From NCBI RefSeq assembly GCF_001668675.1, contig NZ_LZKQ01000025.1:1-64000 (forward strand): a stretch of 64,000 nucleotides of DNA. Direction: 5' to 3'. Shown here piece after piece: positions 18,180 to 25,835 of this stretch. This DNA is from Mycobacterium asiaticum. Lineage in GTDB: Bacteria; Actinomycetota; Actinomycetes; Mycobacteriales; Mycobacteriaceae. The position numbers and the translations under genes were made by a program. The notes under the pieces were generated by a model. It did no database searches, was not told where the DNA came from, and saw nothing but the letters and a program-made list of their open reading frames with translations. Position 1 is the stretch's first letter. Every line of letters begins with the position of its first letter.

Positions 18180-18830
18180 TCAGCGTCGATATATGGGCAA
18201 ATTCTTGCCGAGCTCGTCGAATAACGCCTGATTCAAATTGAAGGCGACCTTCACCTCGCCGACCGCCCGCTCGATTTGCTCGGCATCCAGCGCAAGGTTG
18301 TCCAACCGGATGCGGTATGCGTCCTTATAGGGCTTGGCGCGCATCGGGAATTGGTAGAACGCCAAGCCGGCGCCGTCCAGTTCGAAGGTGCGGTCCAGGA
18401 TCTTGCCGACGGCCTGGCCGCCGGACAGATCGCCCAAGTACCGGGTGTAGTGGTGGGCCACCAACGCACCGCCCCACGAAGCACCGGCCAGTCGGTCGCA
18501 GTAGGACCGGGCAGCGGGTGAGTCCACCTCCCGCGCCGCTGCGGGCGCCCAGAAGTCCAGATCCGCATCGATGGCGCCCAACCGTTCCAGTGCAGGGTCA
18601 TACACCGCGGCCACCAGTGGGTCGTCGCGCCGACTACGGACCGATGCCTCGAGCGCCTCGTAGATCGCGCGCAACCGCAGCAGGTAATCGGCATAGCCAC
18701 GCCGGTTGACCCGGCCGGAAAGCAGTTCGGATACGAAGGGCGACCGCTCCGCGGCGTCATGCTCGACGGTCGAACCTTCCTTCATCGCCACGGAGAGAGG
18801 CTTGACGGCCTCAGTGGCGCTCTGCGACAT
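18180..18830 (-). CDS. Heme oxygenase (biliverdin-producing, HO-1/HmuO type)
   Basis: Oxidative opening of heme to biliverdin, Fe2+ and CO, used for iron acquisition. The 216 residues have the canonical HO fold signature: proximal ligand His24 in EHDAAE, and the distal helix LGDLSGGQ that lets heme and oxygen sit against the backbone. The length fits bacterial HmuO. Mycobacteria usually rely on MhuD, an unrelated enzyme that makes mycobilin without CO. No heme transporter lies next to it, so it seems to be a single-gene unit. Confidence 0.92.
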   Translation of the reverse strand: MSQSATEAVKPLSVAMKEGSTVEHDAAERSPFVSELLSGRVNRRGYADYLLRLRAIYEALEASVRSRRDDPLVAAVYDPALERLGAIDADLDFWAPAAAREVDSPAARSYCDRLAGASWGGALVAHHYTRYLGDLSGGQAVGKILDRTFELDGAGLAFYQFPMRAKPYKDAYRIRLDNLALDAEQIERAVGEVKVAFNLNQALFDELGKNLPIYRR

Positions 18831-18985
18831 CCTGCTCCCGTCGGTTGCTGCGGCGATTTTGCCTACTTGTCAGAACGATACGGACAAGTCGTCAGGCGCT
18901 GCATCTGTTCCCGGTGCTCGCCAATTCCGCCGCGCACCGCATGTGCGCCCAGCAGGGCGGCAAGTCCGCCCGTAAACTTCCGGGC

Positions 18986-19657
18986 ATGGTTTTGCGGGGG
19001 CCCCGGGTCATGCGGACCCTAGTTGCCGGTGCGGGCAGGGCCGCGGCCGTCGTTGCTTGCTGCGCGACCGTCGCCGCCACCGCGTGTTCGCACAGCGGCC
19101 CGTCGGCCAACCCCACGCCTACGCCCGGCTCCCGGGCCGATGCCCTGATCGTCAGCGTGGACGAAGTCCGTCGGATCGCGAATTACGAGGAGCTGACGGC
19201 ACATACCCACGCGGACCTGCGTCATCCGCCGCCCAGCGACCTCAACGCGCCCGCTCCTTGCCGGGCCGCCGGAATCAGCGACGTCACATTCGGCACCGGC
19301 TGGACGGAATTCCGCAGCGCGGGCTATCACGGGATCACCGACGACCTGAAACCGGGCGGGCCGGCCATGATCCAGACGGTCAGTCAGGCCGTCGCGGTGT
19401 ACCCGGACTCCGCCACCGCGCGTGGCATCCTGCACCAGCTCGAGTCGTCGTTGCAGGACTGTGTCGCGTTGCACGACCCGAAGTTCGACTTCACTCTCGA
19501 CCGGCCGGACTCCGCCACCGTCAGAATCAGCGCCAATGCGTGGAGCCACGTGTATCACGAGAAGTCGGCGGTGCTGATCAGCATCGGCGTGCTGGGGCTC
19601 GAACCGGCCGATCAGATCGCGAAGGCCATTCTGCAGACGGCCACCGACCGGCTCTGA
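18986..19657 (+). CDS. lpqQ: Lipoprotein with a PknH-like sensor domain, LpqQ type
   Basis: A 223-residue exported protein. A basic N-terminus and hydrophobic stretch lead to a lipobox (AATAC, Cys34 from the first ATG); an ATG at 19010 would give a shorter signal. The mature part resembles the extracellular PknH-like sensor domain, with two pairs of conserved Cys probably forming disulfides and the sequence VSQAVAVYPD. Position fits Mtb Rv0835 (lpqQ). The ligand is unknown. Confidence 0.8.
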   Translation: MVLRGPRVMRTLVAGAGRAAAVVACCATVAATACSHSGPSANPTPTPGSRADALIVSVDEVRRIANYEELTAHTHADLRHPPPSDLNAPAPCRAAGISDVTFGTGWTEFRSAGYHGITDDLKPGGPAMIQTVSQAVAVYPDSATARGILHQLESSLQDCVALHDPKFDFTLDRPDSATVRISANAWSHVYHEKSAVLISIGVLGLEPADQIAKAILQTATDRL

Positions 19658-19704
19658 CAGACGCACCGTGGCGCTGGCGGCGTTCGGTCCGGTGAGCCGG
19701 GACA

Positions 19705-20484
19705 ATGTCTGACGTGCGTCCTCGGCGGGTGGCCCGGCTCATCGTTCGGCTCACGATCGCGGCATGCCTGCTCGGCGCGTGCCACGCGACCCACGCGCCC
19801 CGGGCGGCGAAACCGCTCGCTACTGCGCTCTCGGTTCGGCCGGTGCTCACCACCTCCCCGTCGGGCCCAGGGGTGCCACCGGTCAGCGACGAAGCACGGG
19901 CGGCGGGCTTCGTCGACGTCCGCACCGTCGTTCCGGACGCGCTGATCGACCTGCGGTACGCGACGACGAACAACTTCACCAAGACGCAGCTCTATCCCGC
20001 CGACGCCCGCTGCCTGGTGCACCAATCCATGGCGCAGGGCCTCGTGGCGGCGGCGAACGCGTTGCGCCCCGACGGGCATGTGCTGGTCTTTTGGGACTGC
20101 TACCGGCCACACGACGTGCAGGTCAAGATGTTCCAGGTGGTGCCCAATCCGGCGTGGGTGGCCCGCCCCGGTCAGTACGCCCACAGCCACGAATCCGGCC
20201 GGTCGGTCGACGTGACCTATACGTCCGCGCAATCCCCTTGTCCCGCAGGGCAATTGGTCACCGGTATCTGCCTGGCCGAGATGGGCACCGACTTCGACGA
20301 CTTCTCCGCGCGTGCCCACGCCTACGTGACGCAGGGGATCAGCGCCGCGGCCCAGGCCAACCGCAAACGCCTACGCGACGCGATGGGCTACGGGGGCCTG
20401 GCCGTCTATTCCGGCGAGTGGTGGCATTTCGATGGCCCCGGCGCGGGGGTCGACCGGCCGATCCTCAATGTGCCGGTCAACTGA
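19705..20484 (+). CDS. lpqR: D-alanyl-D-alanine dipeptidase (VanX/M15D), lipoprotein LpqR
   Basis: A zinc peptidase predicted to cleave D-Ala-D-Ala, acting outside the membrane on cell-wall precursors or turnover products. The 259-residue protein has a lipoprotein signal (LLGAC) and the M15 motif SHESGRSVDVTY with zinc ligands His and Asp, then EWWHFDG with the catalytic Glu and third ligand His. FVDVRTVVPDALIDLRYATTN-like sequence at the start of the domain is typical of VanX. It lies 47 bp after lpqQ. In Mtb, Rv0836c and Rv0837c separate the two; they are absent here. Confidence 0.92.
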   Translation: MSDVRPRRVARLIVRLTIAACLLGACHATHAPRAAKPLATALSVRPVLTTSPSGPGVPPVSDEARAAGFVDVRTVVPDALIDLRYATTNNFTKTQLYPADARCLVHQSMAQGLVAAANALRPDGHVLVFWDCYRPHDVQVKMFQVVPNPAWVARPGQYAHSHESGRSVDVTYTSAQSPCPAGQLVTGICLAEMGTDFDDFSARAHAYVTQGISAAAQANRKRLRDAMGYGGLAVYSGEWWHFDGPGAGVDRPILNVPVN

Positions 20485-20506
20485 GCGGGCTCACTAGGCT
20501 GCTTGC

Positions 20507-21319
20507 GTGAGCGACGAACCCCGAGCCGTCTACACCCACGGACATCACGAGTCGGTGCTCCGCGGCCACCGGCGACGCACGGCGCAAGATTCCGCCGGTT
20601 ACCTGTTGCCGCAACTGCGACCGGGCTTGTCGGTGCTCGATATCGGTTGCGGCCCAGGCACAATCACCGCTGACCTGGCGGCTCTGGTGGCACCCGGAGA
20701 GGTGACCGCGGTCGAGGTCACCGACGACGCGCTGAACCTGGCGCGCGCCGAGGCGCAACGGCGCGAAGTGTCGAACATCTCGTTCGTCACCGCCGACGTG
20801 CACGCCCTCGAATTTCCCGACGACACGTTCGACGTCGTCCACGCCCACCAGGTGCTGCAGCACGTGGCCGATCCGGTCCAGGCGCTGCGGGAAATGCGGC
20901 GGGTATGTGTGCCGGGCGGCGTCGTCGCGGTGCGGGACGCCGATTACGCCGGGTTCATCTGGTACCCGCAGGTCGAGGCGCTGGATCGGTGGCTGCGGTT
21001 GTATACCGAGGCGGCACGCGCCAACGGCGGTGAGCCCGATGCCGGCCGGCGGCTCCTCTCCTGGGCCAGCCAAGCCGGGTTTGACGACATCACACCCACC
21101 GCCACCATGTGGTGCTACGCAACGGAGGAGACGCGCGACTGGTGGGGCGGCATGTGGGCCGATCGCATCCTGCATTCCGACCTGGCTCGCCAGTTGGAGC
21201 AGTCGGGACTGGCTACCAGAGCCGACCTCGAAGAGATCTCGTCGGGATGGCGGCAGTGGTCGGCGGCATCGGACGGCTGGTTTGCCATCCCGAACGGCGA
21301 AATACTCTGCCGCGCCTGA
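20507..21319 (+). CDS. Class I SAM-dependent methyltransferase, Rv0839 type
   Basis: A 270-residue methyltransferase of the Methyltransf_11/25 type. SAM motif I is LDIGCGPGTIT; motif II is VTAVEVTDDAL; the post-motif region DVVHAHQVLQHVADP is typical of small-molecule enzymes of the UbiE/CoqG kind. GTG start 22 bp after lpqR. The substrate is not evident. It is the last gene before the synteny with Mtb is broken by the cutinase, repeat protein and catabolic block. Confidence 0.87.
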   Translation: MSDEPRAVYTHGHHESVLRGHRRRTAQDSAGYLLPQLRPGLSVLDIGCGPGTITADLAALVAPGEVTAVEVTDDALNLARAEAQRREVSNISFVTADVHALEFPDDTFDVVHAHQVLQHVADPVQALREMRRVCVPGGVVAVRDADYAGFIWYPQVEALDRWLRLYTEAARANGGEPDAGRRLLSWASQAGFDDITPTATMWCYATEETRDWWGGMWADRILHSDLARQLEQSGLATRADLEEISSGWRQWSAASDGWFAIPNGEILCRA

Positions 21320-21323
21320 CGCG

Positions 21324-22055
21324 TCAGCCGCCGTGCGCGACGATGGCGTTGCGCGCGTAGTCGGCGGCCTGATTGGCCATTCCGTTGTCGCGGTAGGTGC
21401 TGTGCGCGGCACGGTCGCGTCCGCCGGGAGAGCACACCGGATCACCGTCGACGCAGAGTTGCAGCGTCTTCGGTGCGTAGAGCGGACCGATGTTGATGGG
21501 CGGAGCGCTGCGGTCGACGAGGTGCAGGAACCAATCCGACGGCGGGGCGAACAACACCACCGCCGCGACCTTGGAAGCCACGGCCGGCGGCATCGGGCCG
21601 GTCACTCCGTCGGGCAGGGCGACGCCGTCGGGAACGGAGTCCGAAGTCGTGTATGCGGCGACGGCCGCGCCCTGGGAGTATCCGCCCAGCACGATCTTGG
21701 TATTCGGGCAGTTCGCGGCGGATGCCTCGACCTTCGAGCTGGCGTCGGCCACCCCGTCGACGGCCCGGTTGAAGTCCAGCGAGGCGGGGTAGTTGACCGG
21801 GTCGACGGCGATATTCTTGCCGGCCAGGCGGGCGTTGAGCGCATCGACGAAAGCCTGCCCGGTGGCGCCGACGCCGGGAGCCTCGAAGGTCCCACGGGCG
21901 AACACCACATCGACGTCCGGACAGCCGGGATCGGCGCCGGCGTGGGCGAGGACGGCGGCGGGCGGTGCCATCAGTGCCAGCAGGGCCAAGACGGCCGCGG
22001 CCAACAAAGGCGCCACCCGCGGAAACGACGGTGTGAGGGATCCGGTGCGGCGCAA
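21324..22055 (-). CDS. Cutinase-family secreted esterase (culp type)
   Basis: Serine esterase exported through a Sec signal peptide (hydrophobic stretch about 14-37, cleavage near AHA). The mature 205 residues show the cutinase pattern: disulfide Cys pairs, nucleophile Ser127 in GYSQGA, Asp205 in DGDPVC and His218 in AHSTY. Mycobacterial members hydrolyse lipid esters and phospholipids rather than cutin. Its stop lies 4 bp from that of the methyltransferase, in convergent orientation. Confidence 0.92.
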   Translation of the reverse strand: MRRTGSLTPSFPRVAPLLAAAVLALLALMAPPAAVLAHAGADPGCPDVDVVFARGTFEAPGVGATGQAFVDALNARLAGKNIAVDPVNYPASLDFNRAVDGVADASSKVEASAANCPNTKIVLGGYSQGAAVAAYTTSDSVPDGVALPDGVTGPMPPAVASKVAAVVLFAPPSDWFLHLVDRSAPPINIGPLYAPKTLQLCVDGDPVCSPGGRDRAAHSTYRDNGMANQAADYARNAIVAHGG

Positions 22056-22235
22056 GGTCGGCTCTTTTCGTCGATCAAATGAGGGGTCCGCCGATACGAA
22101 CCTGTTGACGGGGAAATTTGTTCCGCGCGGTTTTGCACCGGGTGGCGAAGCGATCGTAATTCAGCAGACCGACGCGCGCACCGCGCCTGAATTACCACAG
22201 CGAACCTTGGACGCGGGTTTGTCAAAGGTGTTTGT

Positions 22236-22265
22236 GCACTTGACCGCTGGTGCGCGGTCAAGTGC
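22236..22265. terminator. Perfect inverted repeat between the repeat protein and the cutinase
   Basis: GCACTTGACCGC (22236-22247) and GCGGTCAAGTGC (22254-22265) pair perfectly over 12 bp with a 6-nt loop. It lies 90 bp beyond the stop of the nonapeptide-repeat gene and 181 bp before the cutinase start. No T run follows on either strand. It may stop transcription from the repeat gene or be an operator for the cutinase. I see nothing else in 22056-22354. Confidence 0.5.
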
Positions 22266-22354
22266 CGGCGAACTCGCCCGACCTCGTTGTTGTAATCATC
22301 GTCACAATGTCGAAAGACCCAATGTCGCCGCCGCGCAAGCCAATCAATACCGGA

Positions 22355-22789
22355 TCACGCGCCGCCGCCGGTGCCGTCGATCCGGTCGAGCCGATTGGCC
22401 GATTCGGCGCCATCGGTTATTCGGTCGGCCAGGCTCTCCAGGTCCATCCTTGCGATCACTTCATTCATGTCGAGACGCGCGATGATCGCGTCCAAATCCA
22501 CGCGTGCCACGATGGCCTCGATGTCGACGCGGGCGATGATCGCGTTGATGTCGATGCGAGCCATCAGGGCGTCGATGTCGAGCCGCGAAATGATCTCGGC
22601 GATATCGAGGCGGGCGATGATGGCGTTGATATTGATCCGCCGCACGATGCGTTCCAGGCTGATGCTGTCACCCACGATCGTGTCGACCAGCCCGAAGAGT
22701 GCCCGCTCGGCCTCACGCCGCTGGCGACGTAGCAGCCCACTCACCTTCGGCAGGCTCCCGGCACTTCGACGCGGCAAGTCCTCAGTCAT
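22355..22789 (-). CDS. Nonapeptide-repeat protein of unknown function
   Basis: A 144-residue protein whose centre (residues 51-122) is eight tandem copies of a nine-residue unit, R-[LIV]-[DN]-[ILM]-x-[AE]-[IVL]-[IVM]-[AS]. The flanks are charged and have no membrane segment or signal. Similar Asp/Ile/Ala/Arg repeats occur, from memory, in the soluble part of some actinobacterial RDD-family membrane proteins, but no RDD domain follows here. The ATG at 22789 is chosen over an upstream GTG because the extra codons lack family character. It may be a scaffold or a truncated relic. Confidence 0.7.
   Translation of the reverse strand: MTEDLPRRSAGSLPKVSGLLRRQRREAERALFGLVDTIVGDSISLERIVRRININAIIARLDIAEIISRLDIDALMARIDINAIIARVDIEAIVARVDLDAIIARLDMNEVIARMDLESLADRITDGAESANRLDRIDGTGGGA
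22424..22639 (-). repeat. Eight 27-bp tandem repeats inside the nonapeptide-repeat gene
   Basis: The 216 bp encode the eight nine-residue units without insertions or gaps. Units have drifted at the DNA level, with many synonymous changes, so the array is old and under selection for the protein pattern rather than a recent expansion. Confidence 0.75.
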
Positions 22790-22890
22790 GGCGGCATTCT
22801 GCGGCAAAAGCGCCCCGGTGGATACCCCGTTTCGCCAGGTCAACACTATGGTATTGGCATTCTCTTTTTTTGCAAGTACGTTATGCACTG

Positions 22891-24468
22891 ATGGATAACG
22901 CAGCCCAGACCCCGTCGGGCATACCGCTCGCGCCGGTGTATGGACCGGCCGACCTACGCAGCGAGCCACCACCGCCCGGGGAATTCCCGTTCACCAGGGG
23001 CAACTTCGCCTCGGGATACCGCGGCAAGTTGTGGACCTTCCGGCAGTACTCCGGCTTCGGCACGGCGGAGGAGTCCAATCGCCGCTACCGCTACCTGCTC
23101 GAGCAGGGCGGTACCGGCCTGTCGGTCGCGCTCGACCTGCCGACCCAATGCGGATACGACTCGGACGACCCCGATTTCGGCGAAGAAGTCGGTCGCGTCG
23201 GCGTCGCGGTGGACACGCTGGCCGACTTCGAGATCCTGTTCGACGGCATCCCCCTGGACAAGCTGAGTACCAGCATGACCATCAACGGCACCGCGGCGAT
23301 TCTGCTGGCGTTCTACGTCGCGGCGGCCGAACGCAAAGGGATTCCGCGCGCCAAGCTCACCGGCACCATCCAGAACGACATCCTCAAGGAATACGCATCC
23401 CGGGGAACCTGGATCTGGCCGCCCGAACCGTCACTGCGACTGATCGCCGACACGATCGAGTTCTGCGCGGCCGAAGTGCCGAGGTTCAACGCGATCTCGG
23501 TGGCGGGGGCGCACTTTCGGGATGCGGGCGCCACGGCGGTGCAGGAGATGGCGTTCACCCTGGCCGACGGTGTCACCTATTGCGACACGGTCGTCGAACG
23601 CGGCCGGATGACCATCGACGAATTCGCGCCGCAGATCTCCTTCTTCTTCTACACGCACGGCGACTTTTTCGAGGAGGTCGCCAAATACCGTGCGGGACGG
23701 CGTCGTTGGGCCACCATCGTGCGAGAGCGCTACGGCTCCACCAAGGACAAGGCGTCGATGTTCCGGTTCGGCTGTGTGTGCGGCGGCGCGTCGCTGTATG
23801 CGCCACAGGCGCAGAACAACGTGGTGCGGGTGGCCTACGAGGCGATGGCGGCGGTCCTGGGCGGCGTGCAGTCGATGTTCACCGCGGCCTGGGACGAGCC
23901 GTTCGCGCTGCCCACCGAGGAATCCACCACGCTGGCGTTGCGCACCCAGCAGATCCTCGCCTATGAAACCGGCGTGACGCAGGTCGCCGATCCGTTGGGC
24001 GGTTCCTACTTCGTCGAGGCGCTCACCGACGCCACCGAGGCCCGCATCATCGAGATCATGGCCGACCTCGAGCAGCACGGCGGCATGGTCAGCGCGATCG
24101 AGGACGGCTACCTGCAGGGCCTGATCGCCGACGAGGCGTACCGGGTCCATCAGGACATCGAGTCGGGCAACCGCCCGGTCGTGGGGGTCAACAGGTTCGT
24201 CTCGCAAGAGCCCGAACCCGATGTCGTCACCTACGAACTCGACGCCGAGGGACGCGATCTGCAACTGAAGCGCCTTTCCAAGGTCAAAGCCGAAAGAGAC
24301 AGCACCGCAGTGGAATCCGCGCTCGCCGCGCTGTCGCGCAGCGCCGAGGGGACCGACAACCTGATGCACAAGCTGATCGACTGCGCCAACGCCTACTGCA
24401 CGGTCGGGGAAATGGTCTCCGCGCTCAAGGCGGTCTGGGGCGAGTTCCAGCAGCCGGTGGTGTTCTAG
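22891..24468 (+). CDS. B12-dependent acyl-CoA mutase, large (catalytic) subunit
   Basis: Adenosylcobalamin-dependent rearrangement of an acyl-CoA skeleton. The 525 residues form only the substrate-binding TIM-barrel part; the B12 domain is the next gene. Compared with methylmalonyl-CoA mutase, the substrate-contact Tyr (RQY, Tyr53) and Arg (SRGT, Arg171) are kept, as is the His (His208), but the usual SGYH is AGAH, so the Tyr beside it is Ala207. This points to a different or bulkier substrate. It heads a tight operon with the small subunit, an LLM enzyme and a CoA-transferase; the MeaB chaperone lies 9 kb downstream. Confidence 0.85.
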   Translation: MDNAAQTPSGIPLAPVYGPADLRSEPPPPGEFPFTRGNFASGYRGKLWTFRQYSGFGTAEESNRRYRYLLEQGGTGLSVALDLPTQCGYDSDDPDFGEEVGRVGVAVDTLADFEILFDGIPLDKLSTSMTINGTAAILLAFYVAAAERKGIPRAKLTGTIQNDILKEYASRGTWIWPPEPSLRLIADTIEFCAAEVPRFNAISVAGAHFRDAGATAVQEMAFTLADGVTYCDTVVERGRMTIDEFAPQISFFFYTHGDFFEEVAKYRAGRRRWATIVRERYGSTKDKASMFRFGCVCGGASLYAPQAQNNVVRVAYEAMAAVLGGVQSMFTAAWDEPFALPTEESTTLALRTQQILAYETGVTQVADPLGGSYFVEALTDATEARIIEIMADLEQHGGMVSAIEDGYLQGLIADEAYRVHQDIESGNRPVVGVNRFVSQEPEPDVVTYELDAEGRDLQLKRLSKVKAERDSTAVESALAALSRSAEGTDNLMHKLIDCANAYCTVGEMVSALKAVWGEFQQPVVF

Positions 24469-24894
24469 ATGGCGCCGCGCATCCTGGTCGCCAAGCCGGG
24501 CCTGGACGGGCATGACCGTGGCGCCAAGATCGTCGCCCGCACCCTGCGGGACGCCGGCTTCGAGGTCATCTACACGGGCATTCGTCAGCGCATCGAGGAC
24601 ATCGCGTCGATCGCGGTGCAGGAAGACGTCGCCGTGGTCGGGCTGAGCATCCTGTCCGGCGCGCACCTGACGCTCACGGCGCGCACCATCGAGGCGCTGC
24701 GCAAGGCCGACGCCGGCGATATCGCCGTGGTCGTCGGCGGCACCATCCCGCACGCCGACGTACCCAAGCTGCTTTCGGCCGGCGCGGCGGCGGTGTTCCC
24801 CACCGGGACTTCGTTGGACACCCTGGTGCGGGACATCCGCGCGCTGACCGGCACACCCGAACCCGACCAGGAGGCGCCGTGCGCGTCGGAGTGA
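24469..24894 (+). CDS. B12-binding small subunit of acyl-CoA mutase
   Basis: A 141-residue cobalamin-binding flavodoxin-like domain. The DxHxxG motif (Asp13, His15, Gly18) supplies the histidine that replaces the lower base of B12; SILSGAH and VVGGTIP form the other nucleotide-loop contacts. The ATG directly abuts the stop of the large subunit, and its own 3' end overlaps the next gene by 16 bp. Large plus small subunits make a split mutase, the arrangement of isobutyryl-CoA and 2-hydroxyisobutyryl-CoA mutases. Confidence 0.93.
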   Translation: MAPRILVAKPGLDGHDRGAKIVARTLRDAGFEVIYTGIRQRIEDIASIAVQEDVAVVGLSILSGAHLTLTARTIEALRKADAGDIAVVVGGTIPHADVPKLLSAGAAAVFPTGTSLDTLVRDIRALTGTPEPDQEAPCASE

Positions 24895-25835
24895 TGATCG
24901 GCGCCGAGCGTGGCGACATGGCCCGCAAGGTGTCCAAACTGGCCGCCGACATCGAATGGGCCGAAGCCGCCGGCCTGGATACGGCGTGGATGCCGCAGGT
25001 CCCCGACGATTTCGACTGCCTGACCATGGTGTCGCTGATGGCCGCCCACAGCAGCCGCATCGAACTGGGCACCGCGGTGGTGCCGTTGCAGGCTCAGCAC
25101 CCCATTGCCCTTGCCCGCCAAGCGCTTTCGACGCACGCGGTGGCCCGGGGGAGGTTGGCGCTGGGGGTCGGGCCGTCGCATCATTGGATCATTCGCGACA
25201 TGCTGGGGTTGCCGTATGAGAAGCCCGCCGCCTACACCCGTGACTACCTGCAGGTGCTCAACGCCGCCATCGCGGGGCCGGGACCGGTTGACGTCGAGAA
25301 CGATTCGTTCACGGTGCACAATCCGACCGTGCTGGCCGCAGACCCCCCGATGCCGGTACTGGTCGCCGCGCTCGGGCCGGTGATGCTGCAAATTGCCGGT
25401 GAACTGGCCGACGGCACCGTGTTGTGGATGGCCGACGAGCGCGCTATCGGTGAGCACATAGCGCCGAAGATCACCAAGGCCGCGGCCGACGCGGGCCGGC
25501 CCGCACCGCGGATCGTTGCCGGTATCCCGGTATGTCTCTGTGCGCCTTCGGAAGTCGACGCGGCCAAGGAGCGCGCCAACCGGATCCTGGGTGAGGCCGA
25601 GGTGTCGCCCAATTACCAGCGGCTGCTCGAACGCGGCGACGCGCGCGACGTCGGGGATCTGTGTGCCGCCGGTGACGAGGCGGGAATCCTGGCCCGGATG
25701 CGCTCCTTCGCCGACGCCGGTGTCACCGACCTGTCGGTGCGCCTGTTGCCCATCGGCGACAGCCGCGACGAACTGATCGCCTCCAAGCGCCGCACTCGCG
25801 AGATGATCGCCGAGCTGGCTGCGGAGTTGCGGTGA
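24879..25835 (+). CDS. LLM-class (luciferase-like, F420 or FMN) oxidoreductase
   Basis: A 318-residue TIM-barrel flavin or F420 enzyme. The N-terminus MRVGVMIGAERGDM, the AHSSRIELGTAVVPLQAQHP segment and the RLALGVGPSHHW loop are typical of actinobacterial F420-dependent LLM enzymes. The GTG start follows CAGGAGG and overlaps the small mutase subunit, so it is translated as part of the mutase operon. The stop overlaps the GTG assigned to the CoA-transferase. The reaction is not known; a redox step on the same CoA ester or its precursor is likely. Confidence 0.85.
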   Translation: MRVGVMIGAERGDMARKVSKLAADIEWAEAAGLDTAWMPQVPDDFDCLTMVSLMAAHSSRIELGTAVVPLQAQHPIALARQALSTHAVARGRLALGVGPSHHWIIRDMLGLPYEKPAAYTRDYLQVLNAAIAGPGPVDVENDSFTVHNPTVLAADPPMPVLVAALGPVMLQIAGELADGTVLWMADERAIGEHIAPKITKAAADAGRPAPRIVAGIPVCLCAPSEVDAAKERANRILGEAEVSPNYQRLLERGDARDVGDLCAAGDEAGILARMRSFADAGVTDLSVRLLPIGDSRDELIASKRRTREMIAELAAELR

